Positions 1-8,154 of a stretch of DNA of 36,750 nt are shown here, piece after piece. The notes beneath the pieces were generated by a model, which searched no databases, was not told where the DNA came from, and saw only the letters and a list, made by a program, of their open reading frames with translations. This DNA is from Candidatus Pullilachnospira intestinigallinarum (lineage in GTDB: Bacteria > Bacillota > Clostridia > Lachnospirales > Lachnospiraceae). The position numbers were made by a program, and so were the translations under genes. Each line of letters starts with the position of its first letter. The stretch's first letter is position 1. The stretch lies in NCBI GenBank assembly GCA_018711275.1, contig DVIN01000049.1, positions 1-36,750 of the forward strand, read 5' to 3'.

Positions 1-126
1 ATTGAATGGTGTAGCGATGACCTTATTAGAACATATATTATCGATGCTCAAAATGGGAAAGTTGTTTTGTCTAAAGAAGAACTGCTTCATAGATACGCAG
101 CTAAAAATTACAGGGAGGACGAAAGA

Positions 127-1275
127 ATGGCAACAGTAAGAGAACAAATGATAGTAGATGAAATTAAAGAAGAAACAGATAGCTATTCAGATGACTCGTT
201 GTTTAATATCACTTCTTTTGGAACAGATATGACGTTCCGAGAATTGATTACTATGTATGAGGAAGGTGATTTAGAAAAGCCAGAAATGCAAAGAAATTAT
301 GTGTGGAATAAAAACGAGGCAAGTAGATTTATCGATTCAGTATTATTGGGATTGCCTGTGCCCAGTATTTTTTTAGCTAAGACAAAAGATGAGAAAAGGC
401 TTATAGTGGATGGCTATCAAAGAATAATGACCGTATATGATTATGTACAGAGAGGAGTATTTGGTGGAGATGGCAAATCATTTACCTTGTCTAATTCTGA
501 AATTATTAATAAAAGATGGAGGGGGAAGACTTTTCAAGAGCTACAACCAGAAGAAAAACGAAGAATTAGAAACTTTCCAATTCATGCAATAGTTTTTGAA
601 CAAAAGGAACCTCAAGATGATACAGGAATGTATCAGATTTTTGAAAGAATTAATACAGGTGGAAGGACATTAAAGCCACAAGAAATAAGAAACTGTGTTT
701 ATCATGGAGATTTTAATAAATTATTGATTGAACTAAATAAAAATACTAATTGGAGAAAAATATATAACGATGGTGCAGAAGATACCAGAATGGCAGATAT
801 CGAGTTAATTTTGCGTATGTTCGCATTCGGGTATATATATTCTCAAGAAGAAATACAGCAAAAACAAATAAATTTGGTAAAATATTTAAATCAATTTATG
901 AAGAGAAATGATAGTTTTAGTATTGTTTCAAAGGAGAAATTATCAGATGATTTCAATGCGATAATGGATTTTTTTGCCAATAATTTTTCTGCTAATATTT
1001 TCAGAAATGGGAAGAAAAAGGATGACCATATATCGTTCTCTAAAAAGATAAATCCAGCAATAGTAGATTCAATTTTTGCTGCAACTATGTATATTAAGAA
1101 AAAGAATGGCTTGGATTTTGGGGAATCCATTGATTTTACGGAAAGATATGAGAGACTGATATTAATGGATGATTATCAGGATTCAATATCTAAACGTACG
1201 ACTAATATTGATAAAATACAAAAGCGAATTAATTTGGCATGTGAAGTTTTATATGGGGAGCATTATGAATGGTGA
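127..1275 (+). CDS. DUF262 (GmrSD N-terminal-like) protein, likely defence nuclease/NTPase
   Basis: The protein carries the DUF262 signature VDGYQR (family form DGxQR) about 100 residues in, after a conserved PEMQRNYVW segment, and later an FERINTGG motif. All are typical of DUF262 proteins found in GmrSD-type restriction and related phage-defence systems. The ATG at 127 is chosen because GGGAGG lies 9 bases upstream. The same frame is open back to base 1, with a TTG at 67, so a longer protein starting outside the window cannot be excluded. Its 3' end overlaps the next gene by 11 bases, which suggests translational coupling. The gene is much more AT-rich than anything beyond 2600, which fits horizontal transfer. 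The family call is secure; a defence role is inferred from family and partner. Confidence 0.8.
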   Translation: MATVREQMIVDEIKEETDSYSDDSLFNITSFGTDMTFRELITMYEEGDLEKPEMQRNYVWNKNEASRFIDSVLLGLPVPSIFLAKTKDEKRLIVDGYQRIMTVYDYVQRGVFGGDGKSFTLSNSEIINKRWRGKTFQELQPEEKRRIRNFPIHAIVFEQKEPQDDTGMYQIFERINTGGRTLKPQEIRNCVYHGDFNKLLIELNKNTNWRKIYNDGAEDTRMADIELILRMFAFGYIYSQEEIQQKQINLVKYLNQFMKRNDSFSIVSKEKLSDDFNAIMDFFANNFSANIFRNGKKKDDHISFSKKINPAIVDSIFAATMYIKKKNGLDFGESIDFTERYERLILMDDYQDSISKRTTNIDKIQKRINLACEVLYGEHYEW

Positions 1276-1747
1276 TTATAGTCTTATTTTAAAAGATTGT
1301 AGGATTGAACTTGAAAATATTCAGAGATGGATAACGGCCAATCCCATGGATTCAAATGTACGATATTTAACATCATATGCTGTTATTAAAGCAAGTGGTA
1401 CTATTGAAAATGTTCTAAAACGAATTATATTCGATACTTTGTCGGATGGTGCTAAAGATGAAACAAAAAATTATTTGACTAAAAGTATCATGGATGCTTC
1501 CTATAATCCTTCACCCGGACAGATTTATAAGTTACTAGAAAAAATTAATACGGATTGGAAACAACAGTTTGAGAGTTTTATACGTGGTTCTAATCAGAAG
1601 GGAGAGTTGAAATCATTAGTTGAATTAAGAAATAGTTTTGCACATGGTTCCTCAATAACGGCTTCTATTAGAGACGTTGTTAATTATTTTAATGCTGGTG
1701 TATGGATTTTAGAGAGGTTATGCGATGTGGTGGAAAGGGTAGAGTAG
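1265..1747 (+). CDS. HEPN-domain protein (putative ribonuclease) paired with DUF262
   Basis: A 160-residue, mainly helical protein with a HEPN-type catalytic motif, RNSFAH (Rx4H, R122 to H127), near its C-terminus. HEPN proteins with this motif are commonly metal-independent RNases in toxin-antitoxin and abortive-infection systems, and some HEPN families are described next to DUF262 genes. The ATG at 1265 lies inside the end of the DUF262 gene, so I prefer it to an earlier in-frame start at 1169 that would need a much longer overlap. Composition is AT-rich like its partner. The HEPN assignment rests on the motif, size and context rather than on a full-length family match. Confidence 0.65.
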   Translation: MNGDYSLILKDCRIELENIQRWITANPMDSNVRYLTSYAVIKASGTIENVLKRIIFDTLSDGAKDETKNYLTKSIMDASYNPSPGQIYKLLEKINTDWKQQFESFIRGSNQKGELKSLVELRNSFAHGSSITASIRDVVNYFNAGVWILERLCDVVERVE

Positions 1748-1841
1748 CACACTCATAGCGCACAACCGCCCTAAAAATCCCAGAAAATCCAGCCCTCGCA
1801 GTTTCTGTTGAGGAAGCTGCCAAGGCAGGTAAGTTCTAAGG

Positions 1842-1865
1842 AATCCCGTACAATCAGGGATTTTT
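1842..1865 (+). terminator. Possible intrinsic terminator after the HEPN gene
   Basis: AATCCC (1842-1847) pairs with GGGATT (1857-1862) across a 9-base loop and runs into five T (1861-1865). The stem is short, so this is only a moderate candidate for the end of the DUF262-HEPN transcript. Confidence 0.4.
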
Positions 1866-1907
1866 GATGGGCTTAGAAATGATAAAAAGTAGTGAAATGT
1901 AGACAAC

Positions 1908-1994
1908 TTCTACACGGATTCTATATTAATTCTACACCGGACTACTACACTGTTTGATTTTTTTCGGATCCAGTCCAAATCTTAAACGGTGTAG
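1908..1994. repeat. CTACAC-type short repeats, possible recombinase-site remnant
   Basis: TTCTACACGG (1908-1917), TTCTACACCGG (1930-1940) and CTACTACAC (1942-1950) are direct copies about 22 and 12 bases apart. CGGTGTAG (1987-1994) is the exact reverse complement of CTACACCG in the second copy. This is the sort of pattern seen at integrase binding sites, but no integrase is nearby, so the interpretation is speculative. Confidence 0.35.
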
Positions 1995-2002
1995 GTAAAT
2001 GG

Positions 2003-2045
2003 ATCAAGGGTTTTCGATAATGCATAAATGTCGGAAACCCTTGAT
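2003..2045. terminator. 15-bp inverted repeat, possible terminator
   Basis: Bases 2003-2017 pair with 2031-2045 over all 15 positions, with one G-T wobble, around a 13-base loop. A short T-rich tail (2045-2050) follows. It could be an intrinsic terminator or one end of a lost mobile element. There is no expressed gene immediately upstream to terminate. Confidence 0.4.
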
Positions 2046-2180
2046 TTTATAATGTCATACGAAAGATGACCGGCTGCCATATGGCCAGTATGATTTTTAT
2101 AATATTGCGGCAAAAAATTGTTTGTTTTATGCGATAATTATTCGCAGATATGCTAGGAAGGTTTTAAAGGTAGTGAGTGT

Positions 2181-2327
2181 ATGGCTGCAAATAATGAGGT
2201 TGTTTTGCGCAAAGAAAAGGATTCTGCAGTATTTCAGTCCGGCAGGCGCAGATCCGGTTTAAGACGCTATTTTCATTGGAAAAGTACCCAAAAGGAAAAG
2301 AGTGGGATCATGGATATCGTGTGGTAA
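2181..2327 (+). CDS. Possible small ORF of 48 residues, unknown
   Basis: ATG at 2181 opens 48 codons of a basic peptide with an RRR-rich centre. An AAAGG lies about 10 bases upstream. I recognise no family, and it sits in the gene-poor boundary zone, so it may be a gene fragment or chance. Confidence 0.2.
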   Translation: MAANNEVVLRKEKDSAVFQSGRRRSGLRRYFHWKSTQKEKSGIMDIVW

Positions 2328-2599
2328 TGGCGAAGTATAGTCAAAAGAGGAGAGATATGTTGCTCTGACCTCGATTTTGAAAAAATTGTGCTATGTGTGA
2401 TCGAATGTATGCTTGTTCACGCAAGTGACAGAAAACCTACGGAAGCAGAGTCAGCAATATTTTTCGTCAGGGGAAATAGGGATACGAGCGAGTATACCGA
2501 TTTTGTCGACCAGTGCAGACGCCAGACTTTTCCTGTGCAGATACGGTCTGGGCTGGAGGTGTGTTATTCGCCGGAACACGAAATGGAGGAAAAAAGCAA

Positions 2600-3427
2600 A
2601 TGAAAGCAGAAGAAATCTGCGACAGAATCGTCCGCACACTGGCGGCCTGTCCCTTTATCAAAGGAATTGTCCTGGGCGGCTCCCGGGCTACGAATACTGA
2701 CGAGGCGGACTCGGATATTGATATCGGCATTTATTATGAAAAAGAGAAACTGGACTACGGGATGCTGAATCGTCTGGCAAAGGAGTTGGATGACGGACGC
2801 CGGGACAATCTGATTTGTCAGGAAGGGGGCTGGGGCCCCTGGGTCAACTGCGGCGGCTGGCTGAAAATCGGCGGATGTTCCGTGGATCTGATCCTCCGGG
2901 ACTGGAGACGGGTGATGGATGCCGTCAGGGAAACGGATGCAGGAAAATTTTCGGCCCATTATCAGACCGGGCATCCCCACGCTTTTCTCAATGTGACCTA
3001 CCGGGGCGAGCTGGCCTGCTGCCGGATTCTGTATTCGAGGGATCCGGATTTTAAAGAACAGAAGCAGTATGCGGAAACATATCCGGAAGCGCTGCAAAAG
3101 GCGCTGACCGGCTTTTTCAGTTTTGAAGCCGGCTTTTCCTGTGAGCTTGCCGAAAAATACCTGTCCAGGAACGATCACTGTTATCTGGCGGGTCTGGCAT
3201 TCCGGGCGGTATCCGCCATGAACCAGGCGCTGTTTGCCCTGAACAGGCAGTGGCTGCTCAATGAAAAGAAAGCAATTTTCCGTGTGGACAGTTTCCCAAA
3301 GAAACCGGCGGATTATTCGGAACGGGTAAATAAGATCTTTCAGGTGCTGGGGAGCGAGCCCATGCAGGGGATTACTCTGATGAAAACACTGTGTGCCAGG
3401 ACACAGACATTCTGTGAGGAGCTGTGA
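2600..3427 (+). CDS. Nucleotidyltransferase-domain protein (Pol beta/MNT superfamily)
   Basis: A 275-residue protein with the nucleotidyltransferase core near the N-terminus: GGS at 26-28 followed by SDIDIG with metal-binding Asp at 39 and 41. This GS-x-DxD arrangement is typical of the DNA polymerase beta-like transferases, which include aminoglycoside adenylyltransferases and MNT antitoxins. The helical C-terminal half resembles substrate-binding domains of stand-alone members, but the substrate cannot be predicted. The ATG at 2600 is preferred to an in-frame start at 2513 because GGAGGA sits 9 bases before it. It ends one base before the DUF3786 gene starts, so the two are probably co-transcribed. 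Confidence 0.75.
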   Translation: MKAEEICDRIVRTLAACPFIKGIVLGGSRATNTDEADSDIDIGIYYEKEKLDYGMLNRLAKELDDGRRDNLICQEGGWGPWVNCGGWLKIGGCSVDLILRDWRRVMDAVRETDAGKFSAHYQTGHPHAFLNVTYRGELACCRILYSRDPDFKEQKQYAETYPEALQKALTGFFSFEAGFSCELAEKYLSRNDHCYLAGLAFRAVSAMNQALFALNRQWLLNEKKAIFRVDSFPKKPADYSERVNKIFQVLGSEPMQGITLMKTLCARTQTFCEEL

Positions 3428-3428
3428 A

Positions 3429-4079
3429 ATGAATAAGAACAAATCCAATTATGATATTATGAAAGACCGCATGGCAGAGCGGTTTCTGACTTATGATCAG
3501 GAGACGGTCATCCGGAAGCTGTCGCTCCGGGCAGATGAGGAGTATCTGTATCTGACATTTCTCTCCTTCGCCTATCGGGTAAACCGGAAAAACGGAGGGA
3601 TTCAGTGGTTTGACCGGGACACGGAAATATGGCAGGAGGCCATGTACAATGACGCTATGACCATTTATGACCTGCTTTGCTTCTCGAAAGAGGGCTGCAG
3701 GCCTTCCGGACAGTATGTGATGCTGCAGAATCTGGCGTCCGTCGCTTCGGGAACCATGTTTGCCGGGAAGGGAATTCTGGAGCAGGAGGCAAAAAAGTTT
3801 GATCACCAGGATGAAGCGGTGGCGGCAGCATGCCGGCGGCTGGGAGGAATCCGGGAGAAGACAGGGGACGTGGCGTATAAGATTCCTGTCTGGGAGAATC
3901 TGTGCGTGATCTTCCGCTTCTGGGATTCCGATGAGGAGTTTCCAGCCCAGCTGCAGTTTCTGTGCGACAGAAATATGCTGGATTTCATGCACTATGAGAC
4001 GGCATGGTTTCTGGTTTCTCATATCGTCCTGCTTTTGAAACGGGATCTCACTGGTCATCTGCCGTCCATTGTGCTATGA
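3429..4079 (+). CDS. DUF3786 protein (first of two paralogues in the window)
   Basis: A 216-residue soluble protein of unknown function that I assign to DUF3786. It shares with the protein at 34954-35604 an AYRV/SYRI segment about 50 residues in. It also shares a C-terminal block that reads GDVAYKIP, a hydrophobic strand, then DEEFPAQ here and GDASYEFE, then DDEFPPS there. The family is typical of anaerobes including acetogens; its biochemical role is not known to me. The start at 3429 sits one base after the previous stop, with GAGG-type sequence in the end of that gene. Unlike its paralogue it is not next to corrinoid genes. Confidence 0.65.
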   Translation: MNKNKSNYDIMKDRMAERFLTYDQETVIRKLSLRADEEYLYLTFLSFAYRVNRKNGGIQWFDRDTEIWQEAMYNDAMTIYDLLCFSKEGCRPSGQYVMLQNLASVASGTMFAGKGILEQEAKKFDHQDEAVAAACRRLGGIREKTGDVAYKIPVWENLCVIFRFWDSDEEFPAQLQFLCDRNMLDFMHYETAWFLVSHIVLLLKRDLTGHLPSIVL

Positions 4080-4115
4080 TGAAAGATGCAAAAAAGATAA
4101 GGCAGGAAGAAACAC

Positions 4116-4838
4116 ATGATAGGATTGGGAACAATTATCAACACGGCGGGAATTCTCGCAGGCGGCGCAGTGGGCCGGCTTTTCGGCAGCCGTTTCAATT
4201 CCAAAATTCAGGATGCCCTGAATGGCGCCTGTGGTGTGAGTGTGCTGTTTATCGGTATCGCCGGCGCCATGGAGGGAATGCTGAAGATTCAGGACGGAGC
4301 GCTTTCTTCCGGGCAGTCCATGCTGGTGGTGCTGTCACTGGCTCTGGGAGCATTGATCGGGGAATGGATCAATATTGAGGGTCTTTTTGAACGGTTTGGC
4401 CGATGGCTGAAGGTGAAAACCGGAAATGCCCGGGACAAAAAATTTGTGGATGCTTTTGTCACCTCCTCCCTGACCGTCTGCATCGGCGCCATGGCCATTG
4501 TGGGCTCCATCCAGGACGGGATTTACGGAGACTATTCCGTTCTGGTCACCAAGGCGATTCTGGATCTGATCATCGTTCTGGTGATGACCTGCTCCCTGGG
4601 AATCGGATGTATTTTTTCCGCCATACCGGTGGCAGTGTTTGAAGGGCTTCTGACCGTTCTTGCCCGCTTCCTTCGTCCGGTGATGACAGAGGCGGCGCTG
4701 GCCAATCTTTCCCTGGTGGGATCCATCCTGATTTTCTGTGTGGGCTTAAATCTGCTGTGGGAGAAAAAGGTAAGAGTGGCAAATCTGCTGCCGTCGGTGG
4801 TGCTGGCGGTGGCTGCCGTATTTCTTCCCATTGAATAA
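4116..4838 (+). CDS. DUF554 family membrane protein (YdfK/YqgA-like)
   Basis: A 240-residue integral membrane protein beginning MIGLGTIINTAGILAGG, the characteristic DUF554 N-terminus, with about six to seven hydrophobic segments and a conserved FVTSSLTVCIGAMAIVGS stretch in the middle. Members are widespread in Firmicutes and enterobacteria; transport has been suggested but no substrate is established. AGGAAG lies 6 bases before the ATG. It follows the DUF3786 gene by 36 bases and could share its transcript. Confidence 0.85.
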   Translation: MIGLGTIINTAGILAGGAVGRLFGSRFNSKIQDALNGACGVSVLFIGIAGAMEGMLKIQDGALSSGQSMLVVLSLALGALIGEWINIEGLFERFGRWLKVKTGNARDKKFVDAFVTSSLTVCIGAMAIVGSIQDGIYGDYSVLVTKAILDLIIVLVMTCSLGIGCIFSAIPVAVFEGLLTVLARFLRPVMTEAALANLSLVGSILIFCVGLNLLWEKKVRVANLLPSVVLAVAAVFLPIE

Positions 4839-4907
4839 ATATCTGAAAAATCACAAGAAACCTCCGGAAAAAACTGTAAAGATTGTGCATCTTTTCTGTG
4901 CTAACAG

Positions 4908-4916
4908 TGCTATAAT
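4908..4916 (+). promoter_or_regulatory. Extended -10 promoter for rplY/ctc
   Basis: TGCTATAAT is a perfect extended -10 element (TG-n-TATAAT), about 85 bases before the L25 start. No good -35 box lies at the normal distance, which is acceptable for extended -10 promoters. Confidence 0.6.
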
Positions 4917-5000
4917 AAACATGCAACAGGAAAAGAGATACTTAACCAGACCCGAAGAAGGCCGCTAAGCAATCACATCAGTTTATGGAGGAAAAGTCAA

Positions 5001-5585
5001 ATGAATACTTTAAAAGCTGAAAAAAGAAACATGCAGATTAAGGCCAAAAAACTCAGAAGGGAAGGATACGTTACCGGCAATGTGTTTGGCAGGGAAATGA
5101 AAGGTTCCATGCCCATTCAGATTGAGAAGGCAGCGGCAGAGAGACTTCTGAAGAGCAGCGGAAAGGGAAGCCAGATCTACCTGGAGGTGGATGGACAGAC
5201 CATGGATGTGCTGATCAAAGAAGTGGATTTTAACCCGCTGAAGAATCAGATCGACGAGATTGATTTCCAGGCCCTTGTAAGCGGTGAGAAGGTACATTCG
5301 GTAGCTGAGATTCATCTTTTGAACCAGAGCAAAGTGACGACAGGAATTGTGGAGCAGGTACTTCATGAAATTTCCTTTAAAGCACTGCCGTCTGCGCTGG
5401 TGGACAAGATTGAAGTAGATGTGGGAGATCTTCATGTGGGGGATACCATCAAAGTAAAAGACCTTCCGATATATTCAAATCCGGATATGGATGTATTGAC
5501 CGAGGCGGATACTACGGTTGTGACTGTGGGAGAGGTTCATGCGGAACCGGAAGAAGAATCGGATACAGACGCCAAGGAAGAATAA
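5001..5585 (+). CDS. rplY: Ribosomal protein L25 / general stress protein Ctc
   Basis: At 194 residues this is the long TL5/Ctc form of bL25. An N-terminal 5S rRNA-binding beta barrel (about 1-90, with the typical REGYVTGNVFG region) is followed by the C-terminal TL5-type domain, and the tail is acidic (EEESDTDAKEE). It binds 5S rRNA in the 50S subunit; in Bacillus, Ctc is also induced by stress. GGAGG lies 8 bases before the ATG. It has its own promoter at 4908-4916 and terminator at 5612-5657, so it is probably a single-gene transcript. Confidence 0.9.
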   Translation: MNTLKAEKRNMQIKAKKLRREGYVTGNVFGREMKGSMPIQIEKAAAERLLKSSGKGSQIYLEVDGQTMDVLIKEVDFNPLKNQIDEIDFQALVSGEKVHSVAEIHLLNQSKVTTGIVEQVLHEISFKALPSALVDKIEVDVGDLHVGDTIKVKDLPIYSNPDMDVLTEADTTVVTVGEVHAEPEEESDTDAKEE

Positions 5586-5611
5586 GCAGTTCGGATATTC
5601 AGAAAGAAAAG

Positions 5612-5657
5612 ACGGGCAGACAGAATGCGTACAGGTATTCTGCCTGTCCGTTTTTTT
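5612..5657 (+). terminator. Intrinsic terminator of rplY
   Basis: A 15-base arm at 5612-5626 pairs with 5637-5651, with one G-T wobble and one mismatch, and is followed at once by a run of seven T (5651-5657). It lies 27 bases after the rplY stop. Confidence 0.85.
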
Positions 5658-5730
5658 GCTCCGGCCTTTCTGCCCTCAGGCGTGTCTTCCGGAAAAGGAG
5701 ATTCTCCGGGAAATATCCGGAGGGAAACCG

Positions 5731-5760
5731 TTGTAAACAGAGGGGACAGTGTGATATGAT
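5731..5760 (+). promoter_or_regulatory. Promoter for the CoA-binding protein gene
   Basis: TTGTAA (5731-5736) and TATGAT (5755-5760) are 18 bases apart, and TGA before the -10 makes it an extended -10 type. It lies about 80 bases before the gene starting at 5839. Confidence 0.6.
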
Positions 5761-5838
5761 AAACATCAGAATTGCAGGATGATCCGGCGGATGAGGAAGA
5801 AGCTCTTCCGGGCTGCGGGACGGGACAGGAGGTTTGGA

Positions 5839-6201
5839 ATGGATTTAAAGGAAATTATGGAGAAGAGGCATTTTGTGGTGGCAGGCGATACGCTGAATGA
5901 GAAAAAATATGCCTGTAAGATCAAACATGCTTTACAGGAGCACGGTTATCAGGTGCAGTGTGTGGGGAAAGAGCTGCCGTCGCTGAACGATGTGGAGGGC
6001 CCTTTGGAGGTTGTGGATCTGTGTATTCACCCGGCGAAGGGGCTCCGGCTGCTGAGAGAATGTGAAAAACCGGTGGGGGCGGTGCTGATACAGCCGGGAG
6101 CTGAAAGTGATGAAATCCGTCATTTCCTGGAGGAAAAGCAGATTCCTTTTCTGGAAGGATGTGCGCTGGTGGGGTTGCGTCTGTACGCAGGCGAAGCGTG
6201 A
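5839..6201 (+). CDS. CoA-binding domain protein (YccU/CoA_binding_2-like)
   Basis: A 120-residue Rossmann-fold protein resembling the stand-alone CoA-binding family: an early FVVAGDTLNEKKYACKI segment (nucleotide-binding strand-turn-helix), a middle VVDLCIHP, and a late GAVLIQPGAES and FLEGCALV. Members bind CoA but most have no known reaction. The ATG at 5839 is chosen over 5779 because AGGAGG lies 6 bases before it. Its stop overlaps the next start by one base (TGATG), so the two genes are translationally coupled. Confidence 0.7.
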   Translation: MDLKEIMEKRHFVVAGDTLNEKKYACKIKHALQEHGYQVQCVGKELPSLNDVEGPLEVVDLCIHPAKGLRLLRECEKPVGAVLIQPGAESDEIRHFLEEKQIPFLEGCALVGLRLYAGEA

Positions 6202-6509
6202 TGTGCCGGGAAGAGAAGCCGGCGTCCGGACAGAAGGCGGAGGATATCAGCCGGGAGAATCTCTGGGAATGGCTCATCCGCTGTCAGGGCACCTGTTTTT
6301 ATACGAAGCAGGGACTTCCTTTTACTTATACGATAAAGGGAGGGGAACTGTTTACTCAGAGGCGCACCCGCTCCATCACCAGGAGCACTTTTGAAAAATC
6401 ATACGAAAAAGCGGCGGCCGATCCGGCGGCCATCACGGGTCCCAAAAAGCTGGGAGTGTACGGAGCCACCTATATCTGGGCGATTTTCCGGGGACTGGGA
6501 ATTATTTAA
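6201..6509 (+). CDS. Conserved small protein of unknown function, coupled to the CoA-binding protein
   Basis: A 102-residue basic protein translated from an ATG overlapping the preceding stop by one base. The central FTYTIKGGELFTQRR and the RSITRSTFEKSYEKA segment, followed by GPKKLGVYGATYIWAIF, have the look of a conserved compact domain seen in Clostridia, but I cannot name a family with confidence. No signal peptide or membrane segment is evident. The tight coupling suggests it works with the CoA-binding protein. Confidence 0.55.
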   Translation: MCREEKPASGQKAEDISRENLWEWLIRCQGTCFYTKQGLPFTYTIKGGELFTQRRTRSITRSTFEKSYEKAAADPAAITGPKKLGVYGATYIWAIFRGLGII

Positions 6510-6522
6510 AAATATCTGCTTT

Positions 6523-6539
6523 TTTAATGTTCCTTTAAT
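6523..6539 (+). promoter_or_regulatory. 11-bp-phased direct repeat, possible response-regulator site
   Basis: TTTAAT occurs at 6523-6528 and 6534-6539, start to start 11 bases, upstream of the PepSY lipoprotein gene. OmpR/PhoB-type regulators bind such one-turn direct repeats, and one is encoded two genes downstream. A TAAAGT (6550-6555) could be the -10. Autoregulation is an inference. Confidence 0.35.
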
Positions 6540-6636
6540 ATTTCTCTTTTAAAGTATGAACCATAGAAAACAGAAAAACCTGTTCCGGAGAATAAAAGAC
6601 AAAGAAGGAACAGTTAAAAAGAGAGGAGAAGGAAAA

Positions 6637-7383
6637 ATGAAAAAAAGATTTTTGGTATTAAGTGCAGTGATGGTAATGGGAATGGCCGTGGCAGGCTGCG
6701 GCGGTAACCGGAGCGGCGAGACTGTCAGATCCAGGCAGTCGGTGGAGAGCACGGGAAATGATGAGATCGTGGCGGAGGCTCCGCAGACCACGCAGGGCAG
6801 TGGCTCCAATGCCGCATCGCAGAATACGGAACAGAACAGCACCCGGCAAAACGGCGACGGACAGGATCAGTCAGGCCAGGCACAGACCACGGGATCTGCC
6901 GGTTCCGGCGCTACAGCTGCGGACAACCAGAGCAGCGGCGGTCAGATTACGGAAGAAGAAGCGAAAAATATCGCGCTGAAGGATGCCGGATACACGGAGG
7001 CGGACGTGACAGGAATCCGTGTGAAACAGGACCGGGATGACGGCAGAGATATTTACGAGGTGGACTTTTATGTGCAGGCAGAGGAGTTCGACTATGATAT
7101 CGACAGAAGCACCGGGCAGATTCTCAGCAGAGATTATGATATTGACGAGGATTTCAATAACCAGAGCGGTCAGAATGTTTCCGGAGTGATCAGCCGCGAC
7201 GAGGCCATTCAGATCGTATTGGCCAGAGTGGAAGGCGCCACGGAGAAAGATGTTCGGATCAAACTGGATTACGACGACGGACGCCAGATCTATGAAGGCG
7301 ACATTTTCTACAACCAGACGGAATATGAATTTGAACTGAATGCTCAGACCGGAGATATTCTGGAATGGAGCGAAGAACGATAA
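6637..7383 (+). CDS. PepSY-domain lipoprotein
   Basis: A 248-residue exported lipoprotein. It has a KKR start, a hydrophobic segment and a lipobox ending VAGC (Cys at about 21), then a long Gln/Ser/Gly/Thr-rich linker (about 25-110). Two PepSY repeats follow, each with an ITEEEAKNIAL/ISRDEAIQIVL helix, a DDGR(D/Q)IYE turn and a closing TGQIL/TGDIL strand. PepSY modules often accompany two-component systems and are thought to inhibit or sense at the cell surface. The ATG at 6637 follows GGAGAAGG and removes the odd N-terminal extension of the 6556 start. It is 69 bases upstream of the response regulator, so likely one operon. Confidence 0.85.
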   Translation: MKKRFLVLSAVMVMGMAVAGCGGNRSGETVRSRQSVESTGNDEIVAEAPQTTQGSGSNAASQNTEQNSTRQNGDGQDQSGQAQTTGSAGSGATAADNQSSGGQITEEEAKNIALKDAGYTEADVTGIRVKQDRDDGRDIYEVDFYVQAEEFDYDIDRSTGQILSRDYDIDEDFNNQSGQNVSGVISRDEAIQIVLARVEGATEKDVRIKLDYDDGRQIYEGDIFYNQTEYEFELNAQTGDILEWSEER

Positions 7384-7452
7384 AAAAGAAGAGGATGCAG
7401 ATGCCGGGCCGCGGGTCCGGCATCCGGCGGCAAAAAGGAGGTTTACGGGTGA

Positions 7453-8121
7453 ATGAGAATCCTGGTGGCAGAAGATCAGAAGGACATGAACCGGCTGATT
7501 TCAAAAAGGCTGACAGCGGAGAATTACAGTGTGGATTCCTGTTATAACGGACAGGAGGTTCTGGATTATCTGGAGTGTGCCGAATACGACGCCATTATTC
7601 TGGACATTATGATGCCGGTGATGAACGGGCTTCAGGTGCTGAAAAAAATCAGACAGCGGCAGGATTCTGTCCCCGTGCTCCTGCTGACGGCCAGGGACAG
7701 TGTGGAGGACAGAGTGAACGGGCTGGATGCGGGCGCGGACGACTACCTGATCAAGCCGTTTGCTTTTGAAGAGCTTCTGGCCCGTATACGGGTGATGCTG
7801 AGAAAACCGGGGGCTGTGAAGACCACGGTGATCCGGGTGGGGGATCTGGAGATCCATCTGGATACCCGTCAGGTATTCCGCCGGGGAAAAGAACTCCACC
7901 TGTCGGGAAAGGAGTTTTCTCTGCTTCGCTATATGGCCCAGAATGCGGGAATTGTGCTTTCCAGGGACAAGCTGGAGCAGCATATCTGGAATTACGATTT
8001 TACCGGCGGTTCCAATGTGATCGACGTATATATCCGTTATCTCAGAAAGAAGGTTGACGAGGGCTTTGACACAAAACTGATCCACACTGTGCGGGGGGCC
8101 GGTTATGTGTTGAAGGAATGA
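7453..8121 (+). CDS. OmpR/PhoB-family response regulator
   Basis: A 222-residue DNA-binding regulator. The receiver domain (about 1-116) has the acidic pair E7-D8, phospho-acceptor D51 in IILDIMMP, T79 and K101 in LIKPF. A winged-helix DNA-binding domain follows (about 125-220, ending VRGAGYVLKE). AAAGGAGG lies upstream of the ATG. It sits between a PepSY lipoprotein and a histidine kinase, so it very likely regulates a cell-envelope response; the targets are unknown. Confidence 0.93.
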   Translation: MRILVAEDQKDMNRLISKRLTAENYSVDSCYNGQEVLDYLECAEYDAIILDIMMPVMNGLQVLKKIRQRQDSVPVLLLTARDSVEDRVNGLDAGADDYLIKPFAFEELLARIRVMLRKPGAVKTTVIRVGDLEIHLDTRQVFRRGKELHLSGKEFSLLRYMAQNAGIVLSRDKLEQHIWNYDFTGGSNVIDVYIRYLRKKVDEGFDTKLIHTVRGAGYVLKE

Positions 8122-8154
8122 CGGATTTCCACAGAAAATGAACGGAGGGGAATC

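Larger units (their letters stand above)
1748..2599. other. 850-bp stretch without a convincing gene
   Basis: This gap separates the AT-rich DUF262-HEPN pair from the GC-richer core genome. It contains a terminator-like hairpin (1842-1865), short CTACAC-type repeats (1908-1994), a 15-bp inverted repeat (2003-2045) and one weak small ORF (2181-2327). Several overlapping short ORFs between 2388 and 2600 show no recognisable motif. It looks like an island boundary or the remains of a lost element; no integrase or transposase was seen. Confidence 0.5.

Noticed and set aside
2388..2700. Several overlapping short ORFs before the nucleotidyltransferase
   Set aside because: They overlap each other on both strands and the true gene start at 2600, have weak binding sites and no motif.
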